Positions 1 through 9,387 of a stretch of 64,000 nucleotides of DNA are shown piece after piece. This DNA is from Streptomyces sp. NBC_01283. GTDB lineage: Bacteria > Actinomycetota > Actinomycetes > Streptomycetales > Streptomycetaceae. The notes beneath the pieces are model-generated. The model did not search any database, had not been told where the DNA came from, and saw only the letters and a list, made by a program, of their open reading frames with translations. Each line of letters opens with the position of its first letter. Positions within the stretch are counted from its first letter, which is position 1. The translations under genes and the position numbers were made by a program. The stretch spans positions 5,183,001 to 5,247,000 of the forward strand of contig NZ_CP108430.1 of NCBI RefSeq assembly GCF_041435335.1. The letters run 5' to 3'.

Positions 1-42
1 GTAAGGGAGTTCGGGGCGCGGATGGACATCCAGGCGGCGTGA
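1..42 (+). CDS. C-terminal end of an upstream gene (partial)
   Basis: Frame 1 reads VREFGARMDIQAA and ends in TGA at 40-42. The codons have the strong G/C third-position bias of the neighbouring genes, so this is probably the tail of a gene that begins before the window. It is too short to identify. The following 43-309 has no convincing gene and should carry the promoter of the next one. Confidence 0.35.
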   Translation, partial: VREFGARMDIQAA

Positions 43-309
43 AGGAGTGCGGGACCGGGCGCGTGAAGGGTTTGTGACATGTGTCGCGCACCGGTGAACG
101 TGGCCCGTCCCCGCCCTTTCCGCACCGTGAACGGCCAACTCCCGTACGCGATCGATCCGCCCTGGTGACGTAATCAGCGTTTCGCGGAGAGCTTTTGTTA
201 CTTCGGCGATTGATACGGCGCCGGAGGTTTGAGCTGCGTGGCAGACGGCTGTGGCGACCCGGTAGCGTGAGCCGACGGTTCCGTAGGTCCCCCACTCGTA
301 GGAGTCCCG

Positions 310-2283
310 GTGACGCAGCAGAGCGGGCAGGGCGCCGCTTCCTCCGATCCGCATTCCGCGGACCGGCACGCGCACGAAGGCATCGTGCTGCCCGCCGACG
401 GAAGCGAACCCTTCATGCCCGGCACCACCGGCGACCACGTGGCTCCCGCGGGCGGCAGCCCCTGGGGCCAGCCGTGGGGTCCGGCCCCCGCGGACCCGCC
501 GCCGCCCGGCTCGGGCCAGGCATGGGCCCCCGCGCCCGGCCAGCAGCAGTCGTACGGAGCGGGCACCCCGCTGCCCGCCGAGGGCGCACAGCACCATGAG
601 GACCACCCGCAGGGCGGTTCCTACGGGGGCCAGCCCGCGGACGGTTCTTACGGGGGCCACGGAGGCTACGGAGGCCAGCCGCAGGGCGGCCCGTACGGCG
701 GGCAGGCTCCTGACGCCGCGTACGGGGGCCAGGCACAGGGCGCGCCGCACGGCGGCCAGCAGCCGCAGGGCGGCCACCCTCAAGCCGGGACGTACGCGGG
801 TCACGGGCAGGGCGGTCAGCACGCGAGCCACGCTCAGGGCGGCCAGCACGCCGGCCAGCACGCAGGGCAGCCCGCCGCCGACAAGCCGTACGCGGGGCAG
901 GGTCCGGGCGGGGCGCACGCGGGGCAGCCCGCGGGTGGCGCCCACGCGAGACATCAGGCGGGCGGAGCCCACGCGGGGCAGCCCGCCGACACCGCTTATC
1001 CGAGTCAGCACGGTCAGCACGGCCAGCACGGCCAGCAGGGTCAGCCGCTTCCGCAGGCCGGTCAGGCAGGTCAGCTGCCGCCCGCCGCTCAGGCGGGGCA
1101 GCTGCCCCCCGGCAACACCGGTACCGGTACCGGTGCCGGAGCGCCCTTGCCGCCCATCGCCGGAGGCCTCGCGCCGTTGCCGCCCGCCGCCGCGGGTGAC
1201 GCGGACGCGACGCAGTACATACCCGCGACGCCCGCCGCAGGCGCAGGCGTCGACGAAGGCGCCACGCAGTACATACCCCCGGTCGCCCCCGGTGCCCTGC
1301 CTCCCGAGGCACCCGCGGGCGACGCCACGCAGTTCCTGGGACGCTCGCCCATGCCGGGTGCGCCGATGCCCCCGGCGGCCGGTTCCGACAACGAGCCCAC
1401 GCAGTTCATCGCCCCCGTGCCCGCCGAGCCCGGCAAGGCACCCTTCGGGATACGGCCCGGCGCCCCGGGCGACCGGCAGCCGCCGGCCGAGTTCGACAGC
1501 CTCTTCCGTACCGAACAGGCGGAGCCCGAAGGCCCCGCGTCGACCCAGCAGATGCCCCGCTTCGAGCCACCGCAGCCCGCCGCCCACGGCGACGGCGGGG
1601 GCCGTGCCGCACGCCGCGCCGCGGCAGCCGCCCCGGCCCGCGGGAACGGCGGCGGGGGCCGCACCGGGTCGAAGGTGCCGCTCTTCGCGGCCATCGGTGT
1701 CGTCATCGCGCTGATCGGCGTCGGCGCCGGTGCCCTCCTCAGCAGTGGCGGTGACGACGAGAAGGACAGCCCCAAGACCGTCTCCGACTCCGCGCCGAGC
1801 GACGAGAAGCCCTCGCCCTCCGTCGACCCGGCCAAGGAGCAGGCCGTCGCCCTGGACAAGCTCCTCGCCGACAGCAACAACAGCCGTGACTCGGTGATCG
1901 GCGCCGTACGCAACGTGGGAAAGTGCGCCGACCTCGCCAAGTCGGCCACCGATCTGCGCAACGCGGCCAAGCAGCGCAACGGCCTGGTCACGCGCCTCTC
2001 GGGGCTCTCCGTGGACAAGCTCCCGGCCAACGCCCAACTGACCGCGTCCCTCACCAAGGCCTGGAAGGCGTCCGCCGCGGCCGACAACCACTACGCCGCG
2101 TGGGCGGGCCAGGTCGCGGGCAAGAAGGGCTGCAAGAAGGGCCACGCCCGCATCACGCCGCAGGCGGTCGCCGCCAACAAGTCGAGCGGCGAGGCGACCA
2201 CGGCCAAGCAGGAAGCCGCCGGGTTGTGGAACGCCATCGCCAAGCAGTACGGGCTCACCACCCGCGACAAGTCACAGCTCTAG
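310..2283 (+). CDS. Gln/Gly/His-rich single-pass membrane protein, unknown function
   Basis: 657 residues from a GTG start preceded by GGAG at 301-304. The first ~450 residues are low complexity: Gly-Gln-Ala-His-Pro repeats with QGG, YGGQ and HAGQ units, then three ATQY/F(I/L)-type motifs. One hydrophobic segment (about residues 457-477) follows, then a ~175-residue charged, Ser/Lys-rich domain containing two cysteines. The expected topology is a cytoplasmic disordered N-terminus and an extracytoplasmic C-terminal domain. Many streptomycete envelope or signalling proteins share this architecture, but I do not recognise a family and assign no function. It converges on the next gene with only 8 bp between the stop codons. 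Confidence 0.85.
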   Translation: MTQQSGQGAASSDPHSADRHAHEGIVLPADGSEPFMPGTTGDHVAPAGGSPWGQPWGPAPADPPPPGSGQAWAPAPGQQQSYGAGTPLPAEGAQHHEDHPQGGSYGGQPADGSYGGHGGYGGQPQGGPYGGQAPDAAYGGQAQGAPHGGQQPQGGHPQAGTYAGHGQGGQHASHAQGGQHAGQHAGQPAADKPYAGQGPGGAHAGQPAGGAHARHQAGGAHAGQPADTAYPSQHGQHGQHGQQGQPLPQAGQAGQLPPAAQAGQLPPGNTGTGTGAGAPLPPIAGGLAPLPPAAAGDADATQYIPATPAAGAGVDEGATQYIPPVAPGALPPEAPAGDATQFLGRSPMPGAPMPPAAGSDNEPTQFIAPVPAEPGKAPFGIRPGAPGDRQPPAEFDSLFRTEQAEPEGPASTQQMPRFEPPQPAAHGDGGGRAARRAAAAAPARGNGGGGRTGSKVPLFAAIGVVIALIGVGAGALLSSGGDDEKDSPKTVSDSAPSDEKPSPSVDPAKEQAVALDKLLADSNNSRDSVIGAVRNVGKCADLAKSATDLRNAAKQRNGLVTRLSGLSVDKLPANAQLTASLTKAWKASAAADNHYAAWAGQVAGKKGCKKGHARITPQAVAANKSSGEATTAKQEAAGLWNAIAKQYGLTTRDKSQL

Positions 2284-2291
2284 GGCCACCG

Positions 2292-3572
2292 TCACCGCAC
2301 CTGCTCCAGCGTCTTCGAGACGTTCACGAACCCCTTGCGCGCCGGCACCAGACGGCCGTCGCGCACCATCTGGAACGTGACGTCGGCGTTGACCAGGCGC
2401 GGGAAGTCGCTCGCCGCGAGCATGTCCTTGAAGCGCCAGCTCAGGGTGGGCGTGAGCCCGCCCGTCCGCACCTCCAGACCGTCGTCGAGTGCCCGCCGCA
2501 GCGTCCGTGACGAGACCTCGCCGCCGTCGAGCGACTCGACGGCCTGCTTCAGGACGGTGTAGGCGATCCACGTCGTCTGCACGCCCGCGTCCGTCGGGTC
2601 GACCCGGTTGTCGCCGAAGGCCTGCCTACGGATGACCTCGCGCATCTCGCCCCAGCGGGGATCGCTGGCGGCGGGGTACCAGCCGGTGAGATAGGCGCCT
2701 TCGTACGGGCCGTTGCCGCCGCCCGTGCGGTCGACGAGGGACTGGTCGACGCTGCCGAGCACGGAGGAGATCTTCGCGGGCGGGTACGCGTCCTCGGTGC
2801 GCCGGTAGGAGTCGTAGAACGTGTCCGTGCGCTCGCCGAGCGCCGCCGTCACGCAGCCGCCGGTGCCCGCGCGCTCCAGTGCCTGCTCGGCCTGCGACGT
2901 GAAGTCGGTGCCGTCCTCGGGCGCCCGAATGTCGGCGGAGGACCTGCGGTGGCCCTCCGTGAGACCCGCGTCCAGGAGCCCCGGGAGATCGTCCCCGGCG
3001 ATGGTGTCCGGGCGTACGAGGGAGACGCGCTCGCAGCGGGCGGCGAGCTGGCGGCCGTTGCCCGCCATGAGCGCCGGTTCGCCGCCGTTGACGGGATACG
3101 ACAGGGGGCTGCTGAACTCCTCGTCGGTGACGCCGTACCCGCCGATGTAGGGGATGCCGGCGACTTCGAGGGGGGAGAGGAAGGACCGGCCGTGCTGGCT
3201 GTAGGAGCCGACGACGGCCGCGACCTTCCTGTCGACGGCCTTGCGGGCGCAGTCGGCGGCGCCCACCGGGTCGTTGTGGTCGTTGCAGGTGATGACTTTG
3301 AGCTCGCGGCCGTCGAGGCCGCCGTTGGCGTTGACCCAGCGCGCGTAGGCCTGCGCCATCGCGGGGATGCCGGGCTTGTTCGTCGCCTTGGTCTTCTCCG
3401 GGGCCCAGGTCATGACGGTCACGGGGTCCTCCCTGGATCCCCCCGTGGAACCAGGGATGACCCCGCACGCGGCGGTCAGGGACGCACACGCCGCCACCAG
3501 GGCGGCCGCGCCGAGTGCTGCGGTCTTGGAGGGGCGGGGGAGCAGGGTGCGTCGCGAGACGGGCATGGTCAT
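2292..3572 (-). CDS. ABC-type substrate-binding lipoprotein (branched-chain amino acid type)
   Basis: 426 residues. The start at 3572 is chosen because it puts a lipoprotein signal directly at the N-terminus: SRR, then an Ala-rich hydrophobic stretch, then the lipobox LTAAC with Cys36. Upstream in-frame codons would add a non-signal-like extension. The mature part has the periplasmic-binding-protein type I (Leu/Ile/Val-binding) pattern: VMTWAPE near the start, AYARWVNANGGLDGR, CNDHNDPVGAADCARK and AAVVGSYS. It would capture an amino acid, amide or other small polar ligand at the membrane. No permease or ATPase genes are adjacent, so it is an orphan binding protein here. Confidence 0.88.
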   Translation of the reverse strand: MTMPVSRRTLLPRPSKTAALGAAALVAACASLTAACGVIPGSTGGSREDPVTVMTWAPEKTKATNKPGIPAMAQAYARWVNANGGLDGRELKVITCNDHNDPVGAADCARKAVDRKVAAVVGSYSQHGRSFLSPLEVAGIPYIGGYGVTDEEFSSPLSYPVNGGEPALMAGNGRQLAARCERVSLVRPDTIAGDDLPGLLDAGLTEGHRRSSADIRAPEDGTDFTSQAEQALERAGTGGCVTAALGERTDTFYDSYRRTEDAYPPAKISSVLGSVDQSLVDRTGGGNGPYEGAYLTGWYPAASDPRWGEMREVIRRQAFGDNRVDPTDAGVQTTWIAYTVLKQAVESLDGGEVSSRTLRRALDDGLEVRTGGLTPTLSWRFKDMLAASDFPRLVNADVTFQMVRDGRLVPARKGFVNVSKTLEQVR

Positions 3573-3737
3573 GCACGATTCCGTCGCAGTGCCAACCAAG
3601 GAGTGACGCACTCTCAACGCATGGTGACAAGAAGGTGAATGACAGGGGCCGATTCGGCTGCGCCGAGGGGGAACGTACGATCGATGACCGTGCAAGGTTC
3701 GGAGAACTCTTCCCGTCGTGGCCGTCGCTCAAGCACC

Positions 3738-4187
3738 ATGGGCGGCATGCCAACGAACGACATGCCGTGGTGGCGGTGGCGAAGCAACGTGCGCTCGGCG
3801 CTCCACATGCTCTCCGACCCGGGGTTCCAGCGTGAGTGCTGGCTCGCGGGGCGCGAGGAGTACGGGGACGTGACCGACGCCGTGTACCGCCTGGTCGAGG
3901 ACACGTGGCTCGACAACTGGTCCGCCGAGAAGTACGTCGGGACGATCTTCCGTGACGCGGAGGAGGCGGCCCTGGCCGACGCGGCGGTGCTGCGGGTCCT
4001 GCGGATCATGCACGAGGTGGGGCCGGACGCGCTGGTGTCCGCCTATCTCGATCACCCGGGATGGCCGGACGCGGTCCGTGCGGCGCGCGAAGCGCACGTG
4101 CGGCTCTCCGTCAGCGACGGGGAGGATCCGGACGCGCCGCCGCAGACGCTCGAGGTGCTGCGCATCATGACGCGGTCGGCGAGCTAG
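3738..4187 (+). CDS. Conserved small hypothetical protein
   Basis: 149 residues from the ATG at 3738 (MGGMPTNDMPWWRWR). An in-frame ATG at 3684 would add 18 poorly conserved-looking residues. The protein is acidic, mostly helical and rich in Trp near the start. I recognise it only as a conserved streptomycete hypothetical and see no catalytic motif. Its TAG stop codon (4185-4187) is the insertion site of the adjacent IS630 element. The T and A belong to the duplicated TA and the G is the first base of the element, so the reading frame is unchanged by the insertion. Confidence 0.75.
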   Translation: MGGMPTNDMPWWRWRSNVRSALHMLSDPGFQRECWLAGREEYGDVTDAVYRLVEDTWLDNWSAEKYVGTIFRDAEEAALADAAVLRVLRIMHEVGPDALVSAYLDHPGWPDAVRAAREAHVRLSVSDGEDPDAPPQTLEVLRIMTRSAS

Positions 4188-5442
4188 TGCGGTGGCCACG
4201 AACGTTGGCCGGGGTTGGTCAGGCGGCTTGAGGTCGTGGTCGTCCCCAGCGTTGTCGGCGTTCGCTGCGGACTTTGGCGCGTTCGCGGCGTTGGGCGGTC
4301 AGGATGTCGGGGTGGCGGGCGTTCGCGTTGCGCCATCGCAGGTAGTCCTGCAGTTTGCGGGCCAGCACGGTGTGGTTGGGGTGGTGGGAGCCTGCCATGA
4401 CGAAGTTCCGTAAGGGGCCGAACTGGGCCTCGATCGGGTTGGCCCACGACGCGCTGGTCGGTGTCAGGCATAACTCGACCCTGTTCCTGGCGGCCCATGT
4501 CCGGATGGCCGGGGTCTTGTTCGCCGACAGGTTGTCCATGATCACGTAGACGGGTGCGCCGTCGGGCCGTGCGGCACGGATCGACTTCAGTGCCGCGAGG
4601 CTGTGGTCGCCGCCCTTGCGGCGCCGGGTCACGCCCCACAGCTGGTCGTCGCCCAGGGAATAGCAGCCGTGGAAGTAACGGATGCCGTGGGTGCGGTGAT
4701 AGGTGGCCGGCAGGCGGGCCGGCTTGTTCTGCCGGGCCCATGAGGAGCCGTGGCAGGGGCGGATCGACAGCGGCCCGAACTGGTCGAAGGCGAAGCACCG
4801 GTCGAGGAAATCCCTGGTCACGTGCTCGATGCGGTCCAGTTTGGTGTCCTTGTCGGGATCTTTGGACTCCTTCCAGGTGCGGGTGCGCTGGAAGGAGATG
4901 CCGTGCTCGTGCAGGATCTGTCGCAGCCGTTCCCGGCCGATCGTGACCGTGCGGCCCCGGTTGTGTGCCAGGTGGTCGGCGAGCTTGCGAAGACTCCAGT
5001 GGGTGAAGGGTTGCCCCAGTGTCACGGGGCGGGCCGTGGCCGTCGCGATGATGATTCCCCGGTCTTCATCGCTGATCAGGCGGGGACGGCCTCCCGCCCA
5101 CTGAGGGTCCAGTGAGGCCAGACCTTTCTCGTTGAATGCGTGGATGACGTCGCGGACGGTGTCCTCATGCGCGGCGACGAGCCGGGCGATCGCTGTCACC
5201 GAAGTCCCCGACGCCGACGCCATGACGATCAAAGCCCGGCGGACCCGCACCGACTCATGCCGGCCCCGCCGGACGATCCGCTGCAGCCTCTGTCCCTCGT
5301 CATCACTCAACCGCCTTGCCCTGACCGGCTCGACCATCCCGACCTCACCCTCAACAACGACTACGTCACCATCAAGAGTGAGGCCAACAGAGCCATCCCC
5401 GCCAACTCCCGCCGCCCCGGCGAACGTTCGTGGACGCCGCAC
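4187..5442 (-). mobile_element. IS630-family insertion sequence, complete
   Basis: A 1256-bp element with imperfect terminal inverted repeats. The left end (4187 onward) begins GTGCGGTGGCCACGAACGTT; the right end, read inward from 5442, begins GTGCGGCGTCCACGAACGTT. About 28 of 32 positions match. A TA dinucleotide flanks each side (4185-4186 and 5443-5444), as expected for IS630/Tc1-type target duplication. The single transposase gene is intact, so the element may be active or recent. It separates the small conserved gene from purU. Confidence 0.9.
4219..5337 (-). CDS. IS630-family transposase
   Basis: 372 residues from the start at 5337 (MVEPVRARRLSDDE). Upstream in-frame codons run into the terminal repeat and are unlikely to be used. 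It has an N-terminal helix-turn-helix (about residues 20-100, SVTAIARLVAAHEDTVRDVI) and then a DDE nuclease core. The candidate triad is Asp in CFAFDQFGPL, Asp in VYVIMDNLSANK and Glu in ANPIEAQFGPL. The gene fills nearly the whole element. Two leucines (in RVELCL and FGPLRN) are encoded by TTA, a codon rare in Streptomyces, which may make translation depend on bldA tRNA. Confidence 0.93.
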   Translation of the reverse strand: MVEPVRARRLSDDEGQRLQRIVRRGRHESVRVRRALIVMASASGTSVTAIARLVAAHEDTVRDVIHAFNEKGLASLDPQWAGGRPRLISDEDRGIIIATATARPVTLGQPFTHWSLRKLADHLAHNRGRTVTIGRERLRQILHEHGISFQRTRTWKESKDPDKDTKLDRIEHVTRDFLDRCFAFDQFGPLSIRPCHGSSWARQNKPARLPATYHRTHGIRYFHGCYSLGDDQLWGVTRRRKGGDHSLAALKSIRAARPDGAPVYVIMDNLSANKTPAIRTWAARNRVELCLTPTSASWANPIEAQFGPLRNFVMAGSHHPNHTVLARKLQDYLRWRNANARHPDILTAQRRERAKVRSERRQRWGRPRPQAA

Positions 5443-5555
5443 TAGGCCCTGCCCGCCGTCCTGCCGGACGCCTTGCCGGACGCCTTCCTGCCGACCGGTC
5501 CCGACCCGCGGAACGGCGGACCGCGGCGGGTGCCGGTTGTGGGAACCTTAGGGGC

Positions 5556-6440
5556 ATGAATGAGCCGTCCGTCGCCGCGTCCGCCGACCCCGCTGAGCAG
5601 TACGTCCTGACCCTCTCCTGCCCGGACAAGCAGGGCATCGTGCACGCCGTGTCGAGTTATCTCTTCATGACCGGCTGCAACATCGAGGACAGTCAGCAGT
5701 TCGGCGACCACGACACCGGACTCTTCTTCATGCGCGTCCACTTCTCGGCGGAGCCGCCGGTGACGGTGGAGAAGCTGCGGGCGAGCTTCGCGGCGATCGG
5801 CGACTCCTTCCACATGGACTGGCAGCTGAACCGCGCCGACGACAAGATGCGCATCGTCCTCCTCGTGTCGAAGTTCGGGCACTGCCTGAACGACCTGCTG
5901 TTCCGCTCGCGGATCGGCGCGCTGCCGGTCGAGATCGCCGCGGTCGTCTCGAACCACAGGGACTTCGCCGAGCTGGCCGCCTCGTACGACATCCCCTTCC
6001 ACCACATTCCGGTGACGAAGGAGAACAAGGCGCAGGCCGAGGCGCAGATCCTGGAGCTCGTGCGCGCGGAGAACGTGGAGCTCGTCGTCCTCGCCCGCTA
6101 CATGCAGGTCCTCTCGGACGACTTCTGCAAGCAGCTCAGCGGCCGGATCATCAACATCCACCACTCGTTCCTGCCGAGCTTCAAGGGTGCGAAGCCGTAC
6201 CACCAGGCGCACGCGCGTGGTGTGAAGCTGATCGGTGCGACCGCGCACTATGTGACGGCGGACCTCGACGAGGGCCCGATCATCGAGCAGGAGGTCGAGC
6301 GGGTCGGCCACGACGTCACGCCGAACCAGCTCGTCGCGATCGGCCGTGACGTGGAGTGCCAGGCACTCGCGCGGGCCGTGAAGTGGCACGCCGAGCGCAG
6401 GATCCTGCTGAACGGCCACCGCACGGTCGTCTTCGCCTGA
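5556..6440 (+). CDS. purU: Formyltetrahydrofolate deformylase
   Basis: 294 residues from the ATG at 5556. PurU hydrolyses 10-formyltetrahydrofolate to formate and tetrahydrofolate, balancing one-carbon pools and feeding formate-dependent purine synthesis. An N-terminal ACT domain (about residues 13-90, LSCPDKQGIVHAVSSYL) is followed by a formyltransferase-fold catalytic domain with VSKFGHCLNDLLFR, ARYMQVLS, INIHHSFLPSFKGA and a DEGPIIEQ motif near the C-terminus. Length and motif order are those of the family. The IS630 element ends about 110 bp upstream and may have displaced the native promoter. Confidence 0.96.
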   Translation: MNEPSVAASADPAEQYVLTLSCPDKQGIVHAVSSYLFMTGCNIEDSQQFGDHDTGLFFMRVHFSAEPPVTVEKLRASFAAIGDSFHMDWQLNRADDKMRIVLLVSKFGHCLNDLLFRSRIGALPVEIAAVVSNHRDFAELAASYDIPFHHIPVTKENKAQAEAQILELVRAENVELVVLARYMQVLSDDFCKQLSGRIINIHHSFLPSFKGAKPYHQAHARGVKLIGATAHYVTADLDEGPIIEQEVERVGHDVTPNQLVAIGRDVECQALARAVKWHAERRILLNGHRTVVFA

Positions 6441-6496
6441 AGCGCCTGAAGCGCCTGAAGTGGGCCCTCCGGGCCCTCCGGGCCCTCCGGGCCCGC
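6435..6496. repeat. Two short tandem repeats behind purU
   Basis: Three copies of a GCCTGAAGC-type unit overlap the purU stop codon, followed by nearly four copies of GGGCCCTCC. The second block is self-complementary and could fold and act as a terminator between the convergent purU and anti-sigma genes. This is replication-slippage-type sequence with no coding role beyond the stop codon. Confidence 0.7.
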
Positions 6497-6503
6497 GAAC
6501 AGC

Positions 6504-7865
6504 TCACATCCGGCTCAGTGACGCCGCCGCGAACAGCACGTCCCTGATCGCTTGGCGGTCGCCGACCTGCCCCGCCGCGGCCTCCTCCGGAGACACGTGG
6601 CCCGCGGCAAGGCGGCAGAACTCGACGCCGTCCAGCGCTACATGGGCCACCTCACGGTCCGGCGACGCGTCGGCGCCGGGGGAGTCCAGCGGGATGAACC
6701 ATTCGCCGCCGCCCATGCCCTCGACCTCAAGGCGCAGGCTCCGGCCCGGGGCGCCCGCCGCCACCAGGCCCTGCGACGGGGCGGCGAGCCCCGCGCGGCG
6801 GCGCTCGGCGATCGTGCCGGGGAGCATCCGGGCGGCGAGGTCGATCATGCGGTGCAGATGGCGCGGCGACGGCGGTTCGTAGGGATAGTCCACCGCCTCC
6901 GCGATGTCGCCCGCGTGGATCCAGCACTCGAAGGCGCGGTCCAGCATCGAGTCCCGCAGCGGCAGTTCGACGCGGCGGCCGTGCTCGTCCGGGGCGCTGT
7001 ACGGAACGGTGAGGCCGCCGGAGCCGGAGCCCTGCGTGCCGCCCGCCGTGAAGGACACCGTGCGGATCAGCTCGTGGGTCTGCTCGCGCCAGGGGCCGCG
7101 CACCGCGCGGGTGGGAGGGAAGTACGAGGCGCGCCAGTACGCCTCGGTGCGCCGGCCCGGGTCGGCCTGCGGCGGTGCCTCCCTGCCCAGCGGGTCGTCG
7201 AGGCCGAGGGCCAGCGCGACCAGGCCGTCCACGGCGAGGAGGTGGGCGATCACCCCGGCCACCGTCGTCTTGCGGCTGACCGGACTGTCCTCGTCGAACC
7301 AGCGCAGGCGCACCGGGGCGTGCCACTCCGAGTCGCCGATGTCGCGCAGGAGGGCGTCGAGCCGGGCGGTCTCCGCGTCGTACGGAATGGCCCACTCGGG
7401 CACCGGGATACGGGGCGGGCGCCGTCCCAGGCAGTTCTCGATGACGCGGTTGCGCAGGCCCGGGTCGAGGTCGAGGCTCTCCTCCTGGTGCAGCAGGCCC
7501 ACCGCGTCGCGCAGCCGCAGCGCCTCTTCCGCGCAGGGGCCGCAGTGGCCCAGGTGCTCCTCGACGGCGATGGCCTCCTCGACCGAGCAGGCGGCGAGCG
7601 CCCATGCCCCGAGCAGGGACTTCAGGACGCGGTGGTCGAGGGCGAGCGGAGGGTCGGGCAAGGGTTGCCCGCTGTCCTCTATGGAGGTGCGGGGCAGCGG
7701 TATGCGAGGCGGCCGCCGGGCATCCGGCTGCTCACCGGGGCCGCCGGGACCACTCAGGCCGCCCGCACCGTCGCCGGTCTCAGGCCCAGTCCCAGGCCCA
7801 GGCCCAGCCTCAGAGCGGTCCCTGTCCGGTTCCTCGAACGGTTCCTGCCGGTCGGGCCCGTTCAC
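6504..7865 (-). CDS. Zinc-finger anti-sigma factor with a maleylpyruvate-isomerase/DinB-like domain
   Basis: 453 residues from a GTG at 7865, overlapping the sigma-factor stop by 4 bp (GTGA), so translation is probably coupled. After a ~70-residue acidic, Pro/Gly-rich leader there is a putative zinc-finger anti-sigma motif (HLGHCGPCAEEALRL). It is followed by a mycothiol-dependent maleylpyruvate isomerase-type N-terminal domain (DALLRDIGDSEW, TVAGVIAHLLAVDGLVALAL) and a MDMPI/SCP2-like C-terminal domain. Such fusions normally bind and inhibit the sigma factor made from the same operon, possibly with thiol or metal sensing by the Cys/His motif. No transmembrane segment is seen, so it should be cytosolic. 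Confidence 0.85.
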   Translation of the reverse strand: MNGPDRQEPFEEPDRDRSEAGPGPGTGPETGDGAGGLSGPGGPGEQPDARRPPRIPLPRTSIEDSGQPLPDPPLALDHRVLKSLLGAWALAACSVEEAIAVEEHLGHCGPCAEEALRLRDAVGLLHQEESLDLDPGLRNRVIENCLGRRPPRIPVPEWAIPYDAETARLDALLRDIGDSEWHAPVRLRWFDEDSPVSRKTTVAGVIAHLLAVDGLVALALGLDDPLGREAPPQADPGRRTEAYWRASYFPPTRAVRGPWREQTHELIRTVSFTAGGTQGSGSGGLTVPYSAPDEHGRRVELPLRDSMLDRAFECWIHAGDIAEAVDYPYEPPSPRHLHRMIDLAARMLPGTIAERRRAGLAAPSQGLVAAGAPGRSLRLEVEGMGGGEWFIPLDSPGADASPDREVAHVALDGVEFCRLAAGHVSPEEAAAGQVGDRQAIRDVLFAAASLSRM

Positions 7866-8461
7866 AGCGCTCTCCCGTAACCGGGACGCGCGCCCGGTGC
7901 GGGGTGCGGCTCCGCCGGTCCCGCCGCGTCGTTCGCGGTGGAGAGCAGCTGCAGGCCGAGGCGGAGGCGGCGGCGCGCCTCGTCCTCCGTCACGCCGAGG
8001 TCGGCAGCCGTCTGGCGGTAGTCCCGCCGCTGGAAGTAGGCCAGCTCCAGGGCGGCGCGCAGCGGAGCGGGCATGGCTGTGACGATGTAGTCCGCGCGGG
8101 CGGCGGCCGATGCGCGGCGGACCCTGCGCTCCAGGTCCTCCGTGGTGCCCTCGCCGCCGCGGGCCAGGGCGGCGGACTCGGTCTGGCGCAGCCGCCGGAC
8201 GGCCCGCTGGTGGGTGAGCTGGGCGACCCAGGAGCGCAGGGGGCCTTGCTTGGGGTCGTACGCGTCGGGGTTCTCCCAGATGTGGGCGAAGACCTCGCGG
8301 GTGATGCGGTCGGCGGCGTCCTCGTCGCCGAGCACGCGGTGGGCGAGGCCGTGCACGAGTGAGGCGAAGCGGTCGTACAGCTCGCCGAGCGCCGCAGCCT
8401 CCCCGTGCGTCAGTCGCTGCTGCATGCGGCGGTCCCAGCGGCGCGGCGCGTCCTTCGCCAT
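7862..8461 (-). CDS. ECF-type RNA polymerase sigma factor
   Basis: 199 residues from the ATG at 8461, which has a strong AGAGGGGG ribosome site. An in-frame ATG 90 bp further upstream lacks one. Region 2 is visible at GELYDRFASLVHGLAHRVLG, DEDAADRITREVFAHIW and the Trp/Arg-rich RSWVAQLTHQRAVRRLR. Region 4 is visible at ALELAYFQRRDYRQTAADLG and DEARRRLRLGLQLL. It directs RNA polymerase to a specific promoter set and is presumably held by the coupled zinc-finger protein. No sensor domain is visible. Confidence 0.93.
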   Translation of the reverse strand: MAKDAPRRWDRRMQQRLTHGEAAALGELYDRFASLVHGLAHRVLGDEDAADRITREVFAHIWENPDAYDPKQGPLRSWVAQLTHQRAVRRLRQTESAALARGGEGTTEDLERRVRRASAAARADYIVTAMPAPLRAALELAYFQRRDYRQTAADLGVTEDEARRRLRLGLQLLSTANDAAGPAEPHPAPGARPGYGRAL

Positions 8462-8722
8462 GCGGCCCCCTCTGCGCGTGCCGTTCCGTGCGCGTCCCGA
8501 TCCCCGTCCCGACCGAAACCCTCCATCGAATGTAGTCGCCACCACCGACAACGCATTGCCTTTGAGGCAAAGTGCGTCTGCTCCCGGCCTCGGATGATAG
8601 GGAGCTGCGTTGCTGGTGTTTCATGGAGAGGAGCTGGGGCAGCCGCGACGTAGGAAGCGTAGGGAAGGCTTCCGCATCGGCGAGCTACGAGCGAGCGGTA
8701 TCAGCGAGCGAGAGGCGTGCGA

Positions 8723-9097
8723 GTGACGCTGCAGGTGGCCGTGGACGAGCAGGACGGCTGGGCCGTGCTGCGGGTGTCCGGCGAGATGGACCTGGTGACC
8801 TCGCCCGTCGTGCGCCAGCGCGTGCACGACGCCGTGGCCGACGGCCGGCACAGCCTCGTCCTCGACCTCTCGGATGTCCTGTTCTGCGACTCCAGCGGCG
8901 TCGGCGTGCTGATCGCGACGCGCCGTCTGTTCCGCTCCTGTCAGGGCAGGCTGCGCCTGATACTGCCCGCGAAGGGCGCCGAGGACGGATCCCACGTGAA
9001 CCGCGTCCTCGCCGCCCTCGGCGTACGCCGCCTCTTCGAGGTCTTCCCGGACGTGGCGGCCGCGGTGGACGAGGAGGCCATTCCGCTCTCCGCGTGA
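8723..9097 (+). CDS. STAS-domain anti-sigma factor antagonist
   Basis: 124 residues. The GTG at 8723 is preferred over the GTG at 8717 because AGAGG (8711-8715) is 7 nt before it. It is one STAS domain: VLRVSGEMDLVTSP, LVLDLSDVLFCDSSGVGVL. The Ser pair in CDSSG is the usual phosphorylation site that switches binding to a HATPase-type anti-sigma kinase. It diverges from the sigma/anti-sigma operon, so it may belong to the same partner-switching circuit or pair with an unlinked kinase such as the HATPase at 14240. Confidence 0.9.
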   Translation: MTLQVAVDEQDGWAVLRVSGEMDLVTSPVVRQRVHDAVADGRHSLVLDLSDVLFCDSSGVGVLIATRRLFRSCQGRLRLILPAKGAEDGSHVNRVLAALGVRRLFEVFPDVAAAVDEEAIPLSA

Positions 9098-9387
9098 CCC
9101 GGCCGTCCCGCGCCGCCGACCGCGCCGCCGATCTCGCCACGCGCCAGGGGCAGATGGGCGCCGCGGACGGGCGGGAGCGGGGCCGTGCGGAGCCGGCGGG
9201 GTCAAGGGCGACCCAAAAGATCACCGGGAGCCGGTTCCTGGTACAACCTCTCTTGTCCCGGTCTTGGCACAAGCGTCGGCTTCCCGCCTCCGGGCGGTCG
9301 CCGAAGACGTACGCTCGCTGCCAGAGACACCCAGGGAACCCCCTGTGCACACGCACCCAACCGCAGAAGTGAGGCGGCCCGAACACC

